Source: JBCCLJ01 sp039026915 (GTDB taxonomy: Bacteria > Acidobacteriota > Thermoanaerobaculia > Multivoradales > Multivoraceae). From it: 51,261 nt of DNA. The translations under genes and the position numbers were made by a program. The stretch covers positions 1 to 51,261 of the forward strand of contig JBCCLJ010000021.1 of the NCBI GenBank assembly GCA_039026915.1, read 5' to 3'. A model generated the notes under the pieces. The model searched no databases and was not told where the DNA came from. It was given only the letters and a program-made list of their open reading frames with translations. Shown piece by piece: positions 1-8,318 of this stretch; within the stretch, counting starts at the first letter, position 1; each line of letters opens with the position of its first letter.

Positions 1-887
1 ACGACCTGATCGCAGTCGCCGACCGCGGTGACCACCGTGGGCAGCGCTGCCTGGCCGTATTCGAGGAGCGCGAGAGGAAGCCCCTCGGACAGCGAGGACA
101 ACACGCCGACGTCGGCTTGATCGAGAAGGCTCGGCACGTCGCGCTGCACGCCGAGGAAGTGAACCGTTCCGGTGAGCTCCAGCCGGGCGACCTCGGATTG
201 CAGCGCCCGGCCGTGCTCGCTCTCGAGGCCGGCACCGACCAGGGACAGGCTGGCTTTGGGATGCGACGCGCGCACGGCGTCGAAGGCTCGGAGCAGGACG
301 TCGTGTGCCTTTTGCGGTCTGAGGTTCGCGACGCAGACGATGCGCCCGCCGGTGGCGCCGGCAAGCGTCGAAGTCTCCTCGATCACGGGACGCGGGCTGA
401 TCCAGTTCGCCAGGTAGTGCACCGAGGCTGAAGGCACGCCGAGATCGTCGGTCGCCCACCGCTGCAGATCGCGGTTCACCGAGACCACCGCGTCGACCCG
501 CCGTGCAGCGAGAGCGTAGATGCGGTGGTTGCGCGGTTCGCTGGCGGCGTTGCCGTAATGGTCGTGCCAGACGATGCGGGTGCGTGGCTGCAGCAGCGCC
601 GCAGCGGCAGCCAGGAAGAGCGAAGTGGAGTGGGCGTGCAGAACGTCAATCCGGTGCTGCCCAAGGTACCGGGCGAGACGCACGACCGTCTTCGGCGAGA
701 GTCGGTGCCGCCGCTCGAGGCAGTGCCGGTGCACGCTCGACGCGACTTCCTGTCCCAAAGCGCCGTCCCTGCGTCCGGTCAGGAGGTGTGACTCGAGCCC
801 ACGCTGGGCGAGCCCGTTGGCGATCTGCACGGCAACACGTTCCGTGCCGCCGGGATCGAGAGAGTCGACGAGTTGGGCGACCCGCAT
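1..887 (-). CDS. GT4-type glycosyltransferase, C-terminus cut by window edge
   Basis: Probable nucleotide-sugar-dependent glycosyltransferase acting on the cytoplasmic face during exopolysaccharide repeat assembly. The N-terminus (MRVAQLVDSLDPGGTERVA) has the glycine-rich loop typical of GT-B family 4 enzymes, followed by a hydrophobic AxAALL helix. The C-terminal half carries GRIVCVANLRPQKAHDVLL and an acceptor/donor segment with SLSEGLPLALLEYG, the E-x7-E-like motif of GT4 enzymes. About 295 codons are visible and the frame is still open at base 1, so the last 60-90 residues are missing. The ATG overlaps the stop of the upstream glycosyltransferase (TGATG, one base), pointing to translational coupling at the end of the Wza/Wzc operon. 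The sugar and linkage cannot be told from sequence. Confidence 0.88.
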   Translation of the reverse strand, partial: MRVAQLVDSLDPGGTERVAVQIANGLAQRGLESHLLTGRRDGALGQEVASSVHRHCLERRHRLSPKTVVRLARYLGQHRIDVLHAHSTSLFLAAAAALLQPRTRIVWHDHYGNAASEPRNHRIYALAARRVDAVVSVNRDLQRWATDDLGVPSASVHYLANWISPRPVIEETSTLAGATGGRIVCVANLRPQKAHDVLLRAFDAVRASHPKASLSLVGAGLESEHGRALQSEVARLELTGTVHFLGVQRDVPSLLDQADVGVLSSLSEGLPLALLEYGQAALPTVVTAVGDCDQV

Positions 888-2035
888 CAGGCGGCGCTCC
901 GTCTCGGCTCGGGAAAGCGCGTCTCCCAACGCTCGTTGAGCGTGCTGACGATCTGTCGCTCGAGGCCGTCGAGCGTGTACTGGCGAGCCCAGGTGCGTGC
1001 GTTGAGGCGCCTCCCCTCGACGGGCTCGCCGCCACCCACGATTTCCCGCAGCGCATCCCGCAGCGAGTCGATGTCTCCCGGTTCGACGAGCCAGCCGCGA
1101 CCGTCGCCGACGATGTCGGGCATCAGTCCGCGATCTGACGCGACGCAGGCGAGTCCGAAGCTCATGCCCTCGACGAGCGCCTTCGGCCAGCCCTCGGTCT
1201 CGCTGGCGAGCACCAGCGCGTCGGCTTCGCGGTACGACTCGACGACGTCTTCGAAGGGCGTCGCGCCGCGAAAGGAGACGCGCGCGTCGAGGTCGAGCTC
1301 GGCGCACAGCCTCTCGAGGTTGTCGCGCTCTGGCCCGTCGCCGAGGATTTCGAGGGTCCATTCGGCCCGCACTTCGGCGAGAGCGCGCAGAAGCACGTGG
1401 ACGTTCTTGGCTCGCGAGAGCCGACCGACAAACAGGATCCTGGGAGGGCTCGTCGTCGGCAGAGCGTCGCTCTTCGCCGGTAGATCGTCTTCGGTCAGGA
1501 TCGCGTTGAAGGACGGCACGACCCAGCTCGGCTGCTCACCGCGCTCTCCGTAGACGAAGGTCGTCGCGCCCCACCAACGGCTGGCGAGCAGCTTCCGCTG
1601 CAGGCGATAGGACCTTGCTTCGCCGGGGTAGTCGGTCCACTGGCCGGTGTAGCGAGCCAGTCGTCGCGAGCCGAGAAGAGGACCGAGGAGGAGGCCGGCG
1701 AGGGCGATGTTGCTCGGCGCGCGCAGGCACATCGCATCGGTGCGGCGGCGGGCCTGCAGCAGGCGGGCCCACATCTTCGGGAGCTCCCAGAAACGGGTTC
1801 GCGCTTGGTCGACGCCGCGCCCGCGGTCGTGCCGGAAGGGCAGCAGCTCGATCTTGGCGTGCTCGTCATAAGGCGCGGAAAAGGGCGCCGGAGGGCCGGA
1901 TTCGACCGGCGCGACGATGTGCAGCTCTTCGAAGATCGAGGCCCAGCGGTTGGCCTCGCGCACGTAGGGCTCGTACGACCACCACCGGCCCTCGTGGAGG
2001 GTGTGTGAGCACAGGGTGGCGACGGCGAGGCGCAT
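887..2035 (-). CDS. GT4-type glycosyltransferase
   Basis: A 382-residue GT-B fold glycosyltransferase. The C-terminal donor domain is clear: ILFVGRLSRAKNVHVLLRAL at about residues 200-220, then EILGDGPERDNLE, and the E-x7-E motif inside ASETEGWPKALVEGMSFG. The N-terminal acceptor half is less typical and contains several Trp/Tyr-rich stretches (EGRWWSYEPYV), which suggests a specialised acceptor. Start ATG at 2035 lies five bases after the stop of the upstream TPR-like gene, and its stop overlaps the next glycosyltransferase start by one base, so it is co-transcribed. It should add one sugar of the exopolysaccharide repeat; the sugar is unknown. A longer open frame runs upstream, but that part is out-of-frame shadow of the neighbours. 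Confidence 0.9.
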   Translation of the reverse strand: MRLAVATLCSHTLHEGRWWSYEPYVREANRWASIFEELHIVAPVESGPPAPFSAPYDEHAKIELLPFRHDRGRGVDQARTRFWELPKMWARLLQARRRTDAMCLRAPSNIALAGLLLGPLLGSRRLARYTGQWTDYPGEARSYRLQRKLLASRWWGATTFVYGERGEQPSWVVPSFNAILTEDDLPAKSDALPTTSPPRILFVGRLSRAKNVHVLLRALAEVRAEWTLEILGDGPERDNLERLCAELDLDARVSFRGATPFEDVVESYREADALVLASETEGWPKALVEGMSFGLACVASDRGLMPDIVGDGRGWLVEPGDIDSLRDALREIVGGGEPVEGRRLNARTWARQYTLDGLERQIVSTLNERWETRFPEPRRSAA

Positions 2036-2040
2036 GGCGT

Positions 2041-3006
2041 TCAGGCGCGCGGCTCGTCCAGGATTCGACGCTTCACCTCGTCGACCCAGGGAGACGGCTC
2101 GACGTCGCCGAGGCAGTCTTCGAGTGCCCGACGAGCGGCGTCGGCAAGTCCCACTTCGTACAGGCTGACGGCGCGGTAGAAGCGCAGATCCGAGCGCAGC
2201 TGTGGCAGCGGCATTCCGCGCTCGAAGTAACGGAGAGCGGTGGCGAAGCGCGACGCGCGAAAGGCGATTTCGGCGGCAAGCTGTTGAGCGAACTCCGACT
2301 CGGCGTGCTCGTCGGCGACGGTGCGTGCCAACGAGAGCGCCTCCTCCAGCTCCGAGATACGTGCTGCAGATTCGTAGAGCTTGCGCGCCTTCTCGAGGGT
2401 GGCGACGGCGAGGCTCGGCAGCTCGCCGGCCATCGGCTGGACGATCGCCGGCGCGGACGCCGGCGGAGCGGTGGCTGCGACCTCTGACGCCGGCTTGCGA
2501 ACGGCCTCGGCTGTCGGAGCCGCGGGCTCGGGAAGTGGCTGTGGCTCGGGAAGAGACTCCGCTAGCAGGATGGAGTCGGCAGCGAGCGCAAGAGCCTGTG
2601 CCCGCGGCGCCAGCACCTGGCGCAATCGGGCGTGGAGATCGATCGGCAGAGCTCCCTGACTGACCGTTTGAAAGCGCTCCTCCAACTGCTGGAGCCGGTC
2701 GACCGTACGCCCGACGTCGGAGCCGGCTTTCGAGGCCGCGGACTGAGCGAGAGCGAGCTTTGCGAGGCAAGGTGTCAGCTGGCGCGGCTCGGAGAGATAG
2801 CCGAAGCAGGCGAGCCTCAGCTCGGCGACCGCGCGATCGGCCTCGCCGTTCTCGAGCGCGCGCGAGCCCTCGCGAAGTCTCTGGTCGTAGTAGCCCCGCT
2901 CGGGGAGCGGCTCGTCGGCCTGTGCCGCGACCGAAGCGAACGGCGTCAGCAGCAGGGCGAAGCAGAAGAGAGAGGCGGGGCTCTTCGCACGGGAAGGCTT
3001 GTTCAT
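2041..3006 (-). CDS. Secreted TPR-like protein of the exopolysaccharide operon
   Basis: A 321-residue protein of unknown function. Residues 1-29 form a Sec signal peptide (KSPASLFCFALLLTPFASV, probable cleavage after AQA), so it is likely periplasmic. The mature part is helical and rich in Ala, Leu and Glu, with degenerate TPR-like helix pairs at about 40-75 and 205-310. These flank a Pro/Glu/Ala-rich linker (PEPQPLPEPAAPTAEA, about 150-190) that probably is disordered. The ATG overlaps the CpsB-like stop by four bases (ATGA) and has a strong GAGGAGAA ribosome-binding site within the end of that gene. A scaffold role in polysaccharide export or assembly is inferred from position only. Confidence 0.75.
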   Translation of the reverse strand: MNKPSRAKSPASLFCFALLLTPFASVAAQADEPLPERGYYDQRLREGSRALENGEADRAVAELRLACFGYLSEPRQLTPCLAKLALAQSAASKAGSDVGRTVDRLQQLEERFQTVSQGALPIDLHARLRQVLAPRAQALALAADSILLAESLPEPQPLPEPAAPTAEAVRKPASEVAATAPPASAPAIVQPMAGELPSLAVATLEKARKLYESAARISELEEALSLARTVADEHAESEFAQQLAAEIAFRASRFATALRYFERGMPLPQLRSDLRFYRAVSLYEVGLADAARRALEDCLGDVEPSPWVDEVKRRILDEPRA

Positions 3007-3740
3007 GCGGCGTTCTCCTCGAGCTCGCGGTCTTCCAGGATCGCCTTCGGGTTCGTTTCGAAGAGGCGGCGCGCGTGCTCGTCGCCGTAGCGCTTGGCCA
3101 CGAGCTTGCGGGCTTCGGACAGACCGGGGGGACGATGAGTGAGGTTGTGACAGTCGCTGGCGACGAAGTGAACGAGGTTCGCATCGAGCAGACGCAGCGC
3201 CGCGATGCGAGCGGTGCGGCCGTAGTTGCCGACGAGGCTCGCTGCGGTCACCTGCAGACGCGCGCCGCGCTCGACCAGCTTCGGCAGGAGATCGGGAGGG
3301 TCGCGCAGCCAGTCGTACAGCTCAGGGTGGGCGACGATGGGGCGGTAGCCGGCGAGCAGCGTCTCGTGGACGACGGAGCGAGGGTTGGGGCCCACGGGCG
3401 CCCAGTCGAACTCGATCAGCAGGTAGGAGGAATCTGCCAGCAGAAGTCCCTCGTGATCGCTAGCGAGCCGATCGAGAACGTCGAAGTAGTGCGAGTCGAC
3501 GCGGAGCTCGGCCCCGCCGCACACCCGGATCTCGAGCCCCAGCCGAGCCTGCAGCGCCGATCGCAGTCGGCGGTGCTCGTCGAGAGACTGCTCGGGCCAC
3601 TGCGGGTGGTGAACGTGCGGCGTCGCGAAGATGGCAGTGCAGCCGTCGGCCAGCGCGCGGCGGCACATCTCGGCAGCCTCTTCGAGAGACGCTGCGCCGT
3701 CGTCGATCCCCGGCAGCACGTGGCTGTGGATGTCGATCAT
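3003..3740 (-). CDS. CpsB/YwqE-type tyrosine-protein phosphatase (PHP family)
   Basis: Metal-dependent protein-tyrosine phosphatase of the PHP superfamily, predicted to dephosphorylate the Wzc-like autokinase encoded just upstream and so control polymer length. The 245-residue length matches the family. Metal-binding motifs are all visible: DIHSHVLPGIDDGA at residues 3-16, ATPHVHHP near 40, a glutamate in GGAELRVD, AHPELYDW near 136, and ASDCHN near 194. Its ATG shares one base with the kinase stop (TGATG) and its stop overlaps the next start by four bases, so kinase and phosphatase are translationally coupled. This pairing is standard for Gram-positive capsule loci and is also common in Wzc/CpsB loci of several Gram-negative phyla. 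Confidence 0.92.
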   Translation of the reverse strand: MIDIHSHVLPGIDDGAASLEEAAEMCRRALADGCTAIFATPHVHHPQWPEQSLDEHRRLRSALQARLGLEIRVCGGAELRVDSHYFDVLDRLASDHEGLLLADSSYLLIEFDWAPVGPNPRSVVHETLLAGYRPIVAHPELYDWLRDPPDLLPKLVERGARLQVTAASLVGNYGRTARIAALRLLDANLVHFVASDCHNLTHRPPGLSEARKLVAKRYGDEHARRLFETNPKAILEDRELEENAA

Positions 3741-5983
3741 CAGGCCACCGCGTCTCGGCGAGACTGCTCCGCGTGCTCTCCGTAGGCCTCGTAGTGGTAC
3801 GAGTAGCCGCGCTCGAGGCGTCCGCGCAGCGGGCGGTAGCCGTTGAGCACGGATCCCAGAATCTTGACACCCGCCTGGCGCAGACGGTGCGTGCAGGCAC
3901 GCGCGTCTTCGCGCGTCAGTCGGCCGGCGCGGAAGCAGAGCACGACGCCATCGGCCATGTCGCCCAGGAGGGTCGAATCGGTGACGGCGAGCGTCGGCGG
4001 CGTGTCGATGAGAACGAAGTCGTAGTGCTTGCGCGCCTCTCGCAGCAGGTCCGACATGCTCTCGGAGGAGAGCAGCTCCGAAGGGTTCGGCGGGCTCGGG
4101 CCGGAGGGTGCCACCACCAGGTTGTCGACCTCGGTCGGGTGCACGATCTCCTCGAGCGAGCTCTGGCCGACGAGGTAGTTGACGACGCCGACGCGGTTCG
4201 AAATCTGGAAGAACTCGTGAGCTCTCGGTTTGCGCAGGTCGGCGTCGATGAGCAGGACGCGTCGACCGAGCTGGGCCAGGACGACGGCGAGATTGCCGGT
4301 GGTCGTCGTCTTGCCCTCGCCCGACGTCGCCGAAGTGACGGCGACGACCTGCAGCTCGTCCGCGGTGGAGAGGAGGAGCGCCGTGCGCAGCGCTCGGTAG
4401 GCCTCGGAGACGGCCAGGCGCGGTCGATGGTGGGGGACCAGATCGATCGAGATGGCCTCGCGCGCCCGCTTGCGATTGCCGTTGGCGCCGTAGCCGTAGC
4501 CGTAACCATAGCCGTAGCGCGACAGGTAGCCGTAGCCCGGACGACCGGAGACGTCCGGGATGACGGCGAGGGTCGAGAGTCCGAGGCGACGTTCGAGCTC
4601 GTCGGGCGTCTTGACCGTGCGGTCGAGGAGCTCGAAGAGGAAGACGAGTCCGACGCCGGCGAAGAGTCCGAACAGCAGCCCGACCCCGAGATCTTTGCGG
4701 AGGTTCGGGCTGACGGGGGAGCCGGGCAGCAGGGCGACGTCGATCTGACGGATCGTCGACTCGTCGCTGCCGGAGACCGCGACGTTGGTCTCGGACTGGC
4801 GCCGCGTCAGGTTGTTCAGCAGCTCGCGGCCCGCCTCCACCTCGATCTTGAGGTTGTTGTACTCGACCGACGCCGACTGAAAGCGCAGCGTCTCTTGCTT
4901 GATCTGTTCGTACTCGGCCGCCAGTGCGCGCTCTTCGCGCTGCGCCGCCTGGAAGATGCTGCGCGCGTCGTCGATGGCCTGCTCCGCGCGGTCCTCGACC
5001 AGCGCGTCGAGCTCGCGCTTTGCTTCGTCGATCGTCGCTTTGAGCTCGACCATCGTCGGGAAGTCGGGGCGGTAGGTCTTGAGCTTGGTCGTGTAGTCGC
5101 GCTGCAGCTCGATGAGCTGGTTGCGCTGGGTGCTGACCAGGCCCCCCGAGAGAGAGTCCGCGACCGACTCGCGCGGCCGGTTGCGGATCTCGTTGTAACG
5201 GGCCTCCGCCTGGATGCGCTGCTTACGAGCTTCGACGAGGTTGGCGTTCACCGAGTCCAGGCGCTGCAGCGTGACGTTCGACTGCGGATCGATCGCGACG
5301 ATGTCGGACTGCCGGCCGTACTCCTGGAGTCGGCGTTCCTTTTCGTCGAGCTCCGTCTTGAGGTTGTCGATCTCGTCGGCGAGGAAGGTCGAGGCGCTCG
5401 TCGCCGCCTGGCGCCGCTCGGCCTTGCCGTAGTCGATGAAGGCCTCCGCGTAGGCGTTGGCGATGCGCATCGCTTGCTCGGGTTTGCCTGCGCGGTAGAC
5501 GATGTCGACGAGCTGCGTGCCCTTCACCTCGCGGATCTCGAGGCCGCCACGCACGCGGTTGGCGAGGCTTCCGATCATCGCCTGGTCGGCTTCGGCGGAT
5601 CCCGGACCCTTGCCTGCAGCGCTGCCGACGTAGGCCTCGTCCTCCCAGAGGCGCAGGCGTTCGACGACTCTCTGCGCGAGCCCGCGGCTCTTCAGAATCT
5701 CCTGCTGCGTCGGATAGAACTCGGGGTTCCACCACGACTCCATCCAGTAGGCCTGACTGCCGAGCGGATTGGAGCTCTGCCGCGTGATCTGGATACGCGT
5801 CGACGCTTGAAACGTGTCCGCGGTGTTGAAGAAGTGCAGCAGTCCGACGCCGATCCCGGCGAGACCGGCGAGGAGAATCAGACGCCACTGACGGCGCAGG
5901 ATCTCCAGGTAGTCGGAGAGGTGAATCTCGCTACCGCCTTCGTCGAAGATGCGCTCTTGCAGTTCGTGTGTTGGCTGTTTCAT
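3740..5983 (-). CDS. Wzc-like polysaccharide co-polymerase / tyrosine autokinase
   Basis: Inner-membrane co-polymerase fused to a cytoplasmic BY-kinase that regulates exopolysaccharide polymerisation and export with the Wza-like protein. Of 747 residues, about 22-60 hold the first Wzz domain and TM1 (WRLILLAGLAGIGVGLLHFF). The periplasmic coiled coil spans about 190-410, and TM2 lies near 440-460 (GVGLLFGLFAGVGLVFLFEL). Kinase motifs are Walker A SGEGKTTTT near 553, Walker A' LLIDADLRKPRAH near 580, and Walker B YDFVLIDTPP near 653. The C-terminus carries the tyrosine cluster SYHYEAY that is normally autophosphorylated. An odd Gly-Tyr repeat sits at about 483-500, between TM2 and the kinase. 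ATG 5983 is seven bases after the Wza-like stop; the frame stays open upstream, but that is shadow sequence. Confidence 0.94.
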   Translation of the reverse strand: MKQPTHELQERIFDEGGSEIHLSDYLEILRRQWRLILLAGLAGIGVGLLHFFNTADTFQASTRIQITRQSSNPLGSQAYWMESWWNPEFYPTQQEILKSRGLAQRVVERLRLWEDEAYVGSAAGKGPGSAEADQAMIGSLANRVRGGLEIREVKGTQLVDIVYRAGKPEQAMRIANAYAEAFIDYGKAERRQAATSASTFLADEIDNLKTELDEKERRLQEYGRQSDIVAIDPQSNVTLQRLDSVNANLVEARKQRIQAEARYNEIRNRPRESVADSLSGGLVSTQRNQLIELQRDYTTKLKTYRPDFPTMVELKATIDEAKRELDALVEDRAEQAIDDARSIFQAAQREERALAAEYEQIKQETLRFQSASVEYNNLKIEVEAGRELLNNLTRRQSETNVAVSGSDESTIRQIDVALLPGSPVSPNLRKDLGVGLLFGLFAGVGLVFLFELLDRTVKTPDELERRLGLSTLAVIPDVSGRPGYGYLSRYGYGYGYGYGANGNRKRAREAISIDLVPHHRPRLAVSEAYRALRTALLLSTADELQVVAVTSATSGEGKTTTTGNLAVVLAQLGRRVLLIDADLRKPRAHEFFQISNRVGVVNYLVGQSSLEEIVHPTEVDNLVVAPSGPSPPNPSELLSSESMSDLLREARKHYDFVLIDTPPTLAVTDSTLLGDMADGVVLCFRAGRLTREDARACTHRLRQAGVKILGSVLNGYRPLRGRLERGYSYHYEAYGEHAEQSRRDAVA
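4487..4516 (-). repeat. Hexanucleotide tandem repeat encoding Tyr-Gly pairs
   Basis: Five adjacent six-base units lie here (plus strand GCCGTA, GCCGTA, GCCGTA, ACCATA, GCCGTA; minus strand TAC-GGC). They encode alternating Tyr-Gly in the juxtamembrane linker of the Wzc-like kinase. One unit differs at two bases but still encodes Tyr-Gly, suggesting the protein repeat is kept by selection. Unit number could change by slippage without breaking the frame. Confidence 0.85.
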
Positions 5984-5990
5984 GAGGGGA

Positions 5991-6854
5991 CTAGAGGAAG
6001 GACTGCTTGATGAGGACCACGTCGCCGCTCTGCAGCGTGACGTCCTCGCGGCGGCCGGTGGTGATCTTCTTGTAGTCGACGACGATCTCTTCTTCCGAGC
6101 CGTCGGCTTGGCGACGCTTGATGACGACCTTGCGCGCGGCCCGGTCGGTGAGTCCGCCTGCGCTGGCGATCGCGGCGAGGAGGGTGATGCGCTCGTTGCT
6201 CTTGAAGACCTGGGCGCCAGGCTCGTTGACTTCGCCGAGGCAGTAGACGGTGACTTCGACCGTTTCCGGCACGTTGACCAAGTCGTTGGGGAAGAGCGGC
6301 AGGTTCGCTCGGATCTCACCGCGCACCAGCAGCTCCTCGAGCTGAATCTCCACCTGGTCGCTCAGCCCGTTGCTGGCTCGACGCAGGACGTAGGCGACGT
6401 TCCCCTGCTTGCCGTTCAGACCGCCCGCGGCCGTCAGAGCCTCGATCAGCGTCATCGAGCCGCTGAACTCGAGTTCGCCCGGTGAGTTGACGGCGCCGAT
6501 GACGCGCACTGGGCGTGAGCGGAACTCGACGACCTCGAGAGAAACGGTCGCGCGCCCCTTCTGCAGAAAGCGAGACTCCAGCGCTTCAGTGATGTCGAGT
6601 CGCGCCTGAGTCAGAGTCCTGCCTCCAACGCTGAGATCACCGGCAATCGGGTGGCTGGCGATGCCCCGCTCGTCGACCCGCAGGTCGGCGTCGAACTCCG
6701 GTGCTTCGAAGACCTTCAGGCGCAGCAGGTCTCGGGCTCCGATCTCGTAGTCGTCCGACTGAGCTGACAGCGAGCTCGCCGCGCCGAGCGCGGCGAGAGA
6801 GATCAGCAGCGAGACGAAAAGGAGAGGTCTCTTGAGGGAGGGAAAACAGAGCAT
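5991..6854 (-). CDS. Wza-like polysaccharide export protein (poly_export/SLBB)
   Basis: Periplasmic/outer-membrane export protein that forms the exit channel for exopolysaccharide with the Wzc-like partner. The 287-residue product starts with a signal peptide (LLFVSLLISLAALGAASS, likely cleavage after SAQ). No lipobox cysteine is evident, unlike E. coli Wza. A poly_export domain follows (YEIGARDLLRLKVFEAPEF, about 30-105). Two SLBB-type beta-grasp segments come next: VRVIGAVNSPGELEF with LIEALTAAGGL near 115-140, and VYCLGEVNEPGAQVF with LLAAIASAGGLT near 205-240. Start ATG 6854 was chosen because the signal peptide begins there; no good ribosome-binding site is visible. It lies 38 bases after the barrel protein gene and 7 bases before the kinase gene. 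It lacks the long C-terminal helix of Wza, so a separate outer-membrane partner may be needed, and the barrel protein upstream is a candidate. Confidence 0.92.
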   Translation of the reverse strand: MLCFPSLKRPLLFVSLLISLAALGAASSLSAQSDDYEIGARDLLRLKVFEAPEFDADLRVDERGIASHPIAGDLSVGGRTLTQARLDITEALESRFLQKGRATVSLEVVEFRSRPVRVIGAVNSPGELEFSGSMTLIEALTAAGGLNGKQGNVAYVLRRASNGLSDQVEIQLEELLVRGEIRANLPLFPNDLVNVPETVEVTVYCLGEVNEPGAQVFKSNERITLLAAIASAGGLTDRAARKVVIKRRQADGSEEEIVVDYKKITTGRREDVTLQSGDVVLIKQSFL

Positions 6855-6892
6855 GAGAGGGGAGCTGGCTCGGGGTGAGCCACCCGGCGGTT

Positions 6893-8236
6893 CTAAGGCC
6901 AGGCGAGCTCGTTGAAGCTGAGAGAGAGCGAAACGAAGGTCGTTTCGCGATCGAAGAAGTCGATGCTCGAGTCCACGTCCGTGACGCCGCCCTGGAGAAC
7001 GAAGGTCAGAGCGTCGGACCAATCGAAGGAGAAAGCCGCGCCGATCTGGGTGACGTCGTCCTGACGTTCGTCTTCGAACCCCGGTCGGGGGACGTAGTCG
7101 TGATCAGCGGTTTCCGCGAACAGCCGCACTCGCATTCGCTCTTTGACACGGCGCCCGATGGAGACACCGAGCGTGTCGTCTTCAAAGTAAGCAAACTGCG
7201 AGCCAATGGCGTAGATCAGGTTTCTTCGGCCGTATCCGCTGAGTCGGAAGTCGTCGTTGACATCAATTGTCAGTGTGGCACTACCTGTCATGTCGTCGTA
7301 GGGCACGAAGTCCGAGCCAGCGAGTGGCTCCAGGTCGCGCCAGGCGAGGTCGAGGAGGAAGAGAAACTGCTCGTTGTCGAACTCGAGCTCGAAGACGGGT
7401 GCGGTGCCGGAGTTCGAGACGTCGAATGCCCGATCGGCGAAGGTGACCTCGGAGTCCTCGACCCCGAAGCCGAGATGGAGCCGGTCGTAGATCGAGAAGC
7501 GCAGTCCCGCTCTGAGAACGTCTTCGTCTCGATCGAGGGCCGTGAACTGAGGGACCAGCTCTCGGGGCAGCTCGTCGAGAAGGTTCTCGAAGGTCGAGTT
7601 CGAGCCTTCGGCGAAGAGGCGCAGCGAGCGGTAGAGCCGAAACTCGACGTCGCCGCGGATCTGCTCCAGGCGTTGGTTGATGCGCTGCTCGATCTGGGGT
7701 GTGACGATCGTCTGCGTCTCTTCGAGACGGCCCTCGAGCTCCAGGGTCAGTCGGTTCGTCTCCGTGAAGAGTCCTGCGGCGTAGCGCCCGTTGAGTCGGC
7801 GTCGCTCTTCGAGATCGGCCCACCAGTTGTACTCGGGAAGTGCGCTCGCCGCCAGCACGGTGCTGTTGCCGACGGGGACGAAGAAGCGAAGGCCGGCTCC
7901 GACGGTCGTCGTGAAGTCCGAGACCTCATCGCCGTTTGCGGCGAAGACGTTGTCGACCCAGGTGAGCTCACGGATGCCGATCCACGGGTCGATGTAGAGC
8001 GGACCCGCCTGCCAGCGCGCGTCGGTCAGGGCTTCTCTCAACTCTTCGTGCACGTCCGACGTTCTCTCTGCCTGGCTTCCGGGGGCCCGAAACTGCGTGA
8101 ACTGCGCGGTCGCAGGCGCGGCAGCGAAGAATACTAGAAAAAATAGAAAAAATAGAAAGAGGCTGTAAGCTGAGGCGACACCTTCGGCAGGCGGACGACG
8201 CTCAGAGCTCACGAACGGGCAATCAACCAAACGCAT
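6893..8236 (-). CDS. Outer-membrane beta-barrel protein of exopolysaccharide locus
   Basis: A 447-residue predicted outer-membrane beta-barrel, first gene of the minus-strand exopolysaccharide operon. After an N-terminal extension comes a very hydrophobic Phe-rich signal segment (YSLFLFFLFFLVFFAAAP, cleavage probably after ATAQ). The mature protein shows many alternating amphipathic strands with aromatic girdle residues (for example VFELEFDNEQFLFLLDLAW, LTFVLQGGVTDVDSS, FVSLSLSFNELAW). It ends near the stop in a strand, as barrel proteins do. No family name is certain; similar barrels accompany Wza/Wzc systems and may guide polymer out. The ATG at 8236 shares bases with an ATG on the opposite strand, so the true start may instead be the GTG at 8212. 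Confidence 0.72.
   Translation of the reverse strand: MRLVDCPFVSSERRPPAEGVASAYSLFLFFLFFLVFFAAAPATAQFTQFRAPGSQAERTSDVHEELREALTDARWQAGPLYIDPWIGIRELTWVDNVFAANGDEVSDFTTTVGAGLRFFVPVGNSTVLAASALPEYNWWADLEERRRLNGRYAAGLFTETNRLTLELEGRLEETQTIVTPQIEQRINQRLEQIRGDVEFRLYRSLRLFAEGSNSTFENLLDELPRELVPQFTALDRDEDVLRAGLRFSIYDRLHLGFGVEDSEVTFADRAFDVSNSGTAPVFELEFDNEQFLFLLDLAWRDLEPLAGSDFVPYDDMTGSATLTIDVNDDFRLSGYGRRNLIYAIGSQFAYFEDDTLGVSIGRRVKERMRVRLFAETADHDYVPRPGFEDERQDDVTQIGAAFSFDWSDALTFVLQGGVTDVDSSIDFFDRETTFVSLSLSFNELAWP
8135..8161. repeat. A-rich 9-bp tandem repeat in signal-peptide coding region
   Basis: Two perfect nine-base units (TAGAAAAAA) and one imperfect unit (TAGAAAGAG) lie head to tail. On the minus strand they encode Leu-Phe-Phe repeats in the hydrophobic core of the barrel protein signal peptide, using CTA and TTT codons rare elsewhere in this window. 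The unit is a whole number of codons, so expansion keeps frame. Each A6 run is a possible single-base slippage site. Confidence 0.85.
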
Positions 8237-8318
8237 GTTTAGGCTTCCACTGAGTCAGGAGAGAGGGGGAGCCGGAGGACTACAATCGGGGGTCGCGACG
8301 TCGGAAGATCCGGAAGCG

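Noticed and set aside
4500..4516. Hexamer repeat considered as a non-coding repeat element
   Set aside because: It lies in frame inside the kinase gene and encodes Tyr-Gly pairs, so it is reported as a coding repeat.
3773..6010. Very long plus-strand open frame opposite the Wzc-like gene
   Set aside because: It is the antisense shadow of a GC-rich gene; it lacks a start signal, and the real kinase motifs are on the minus strand.
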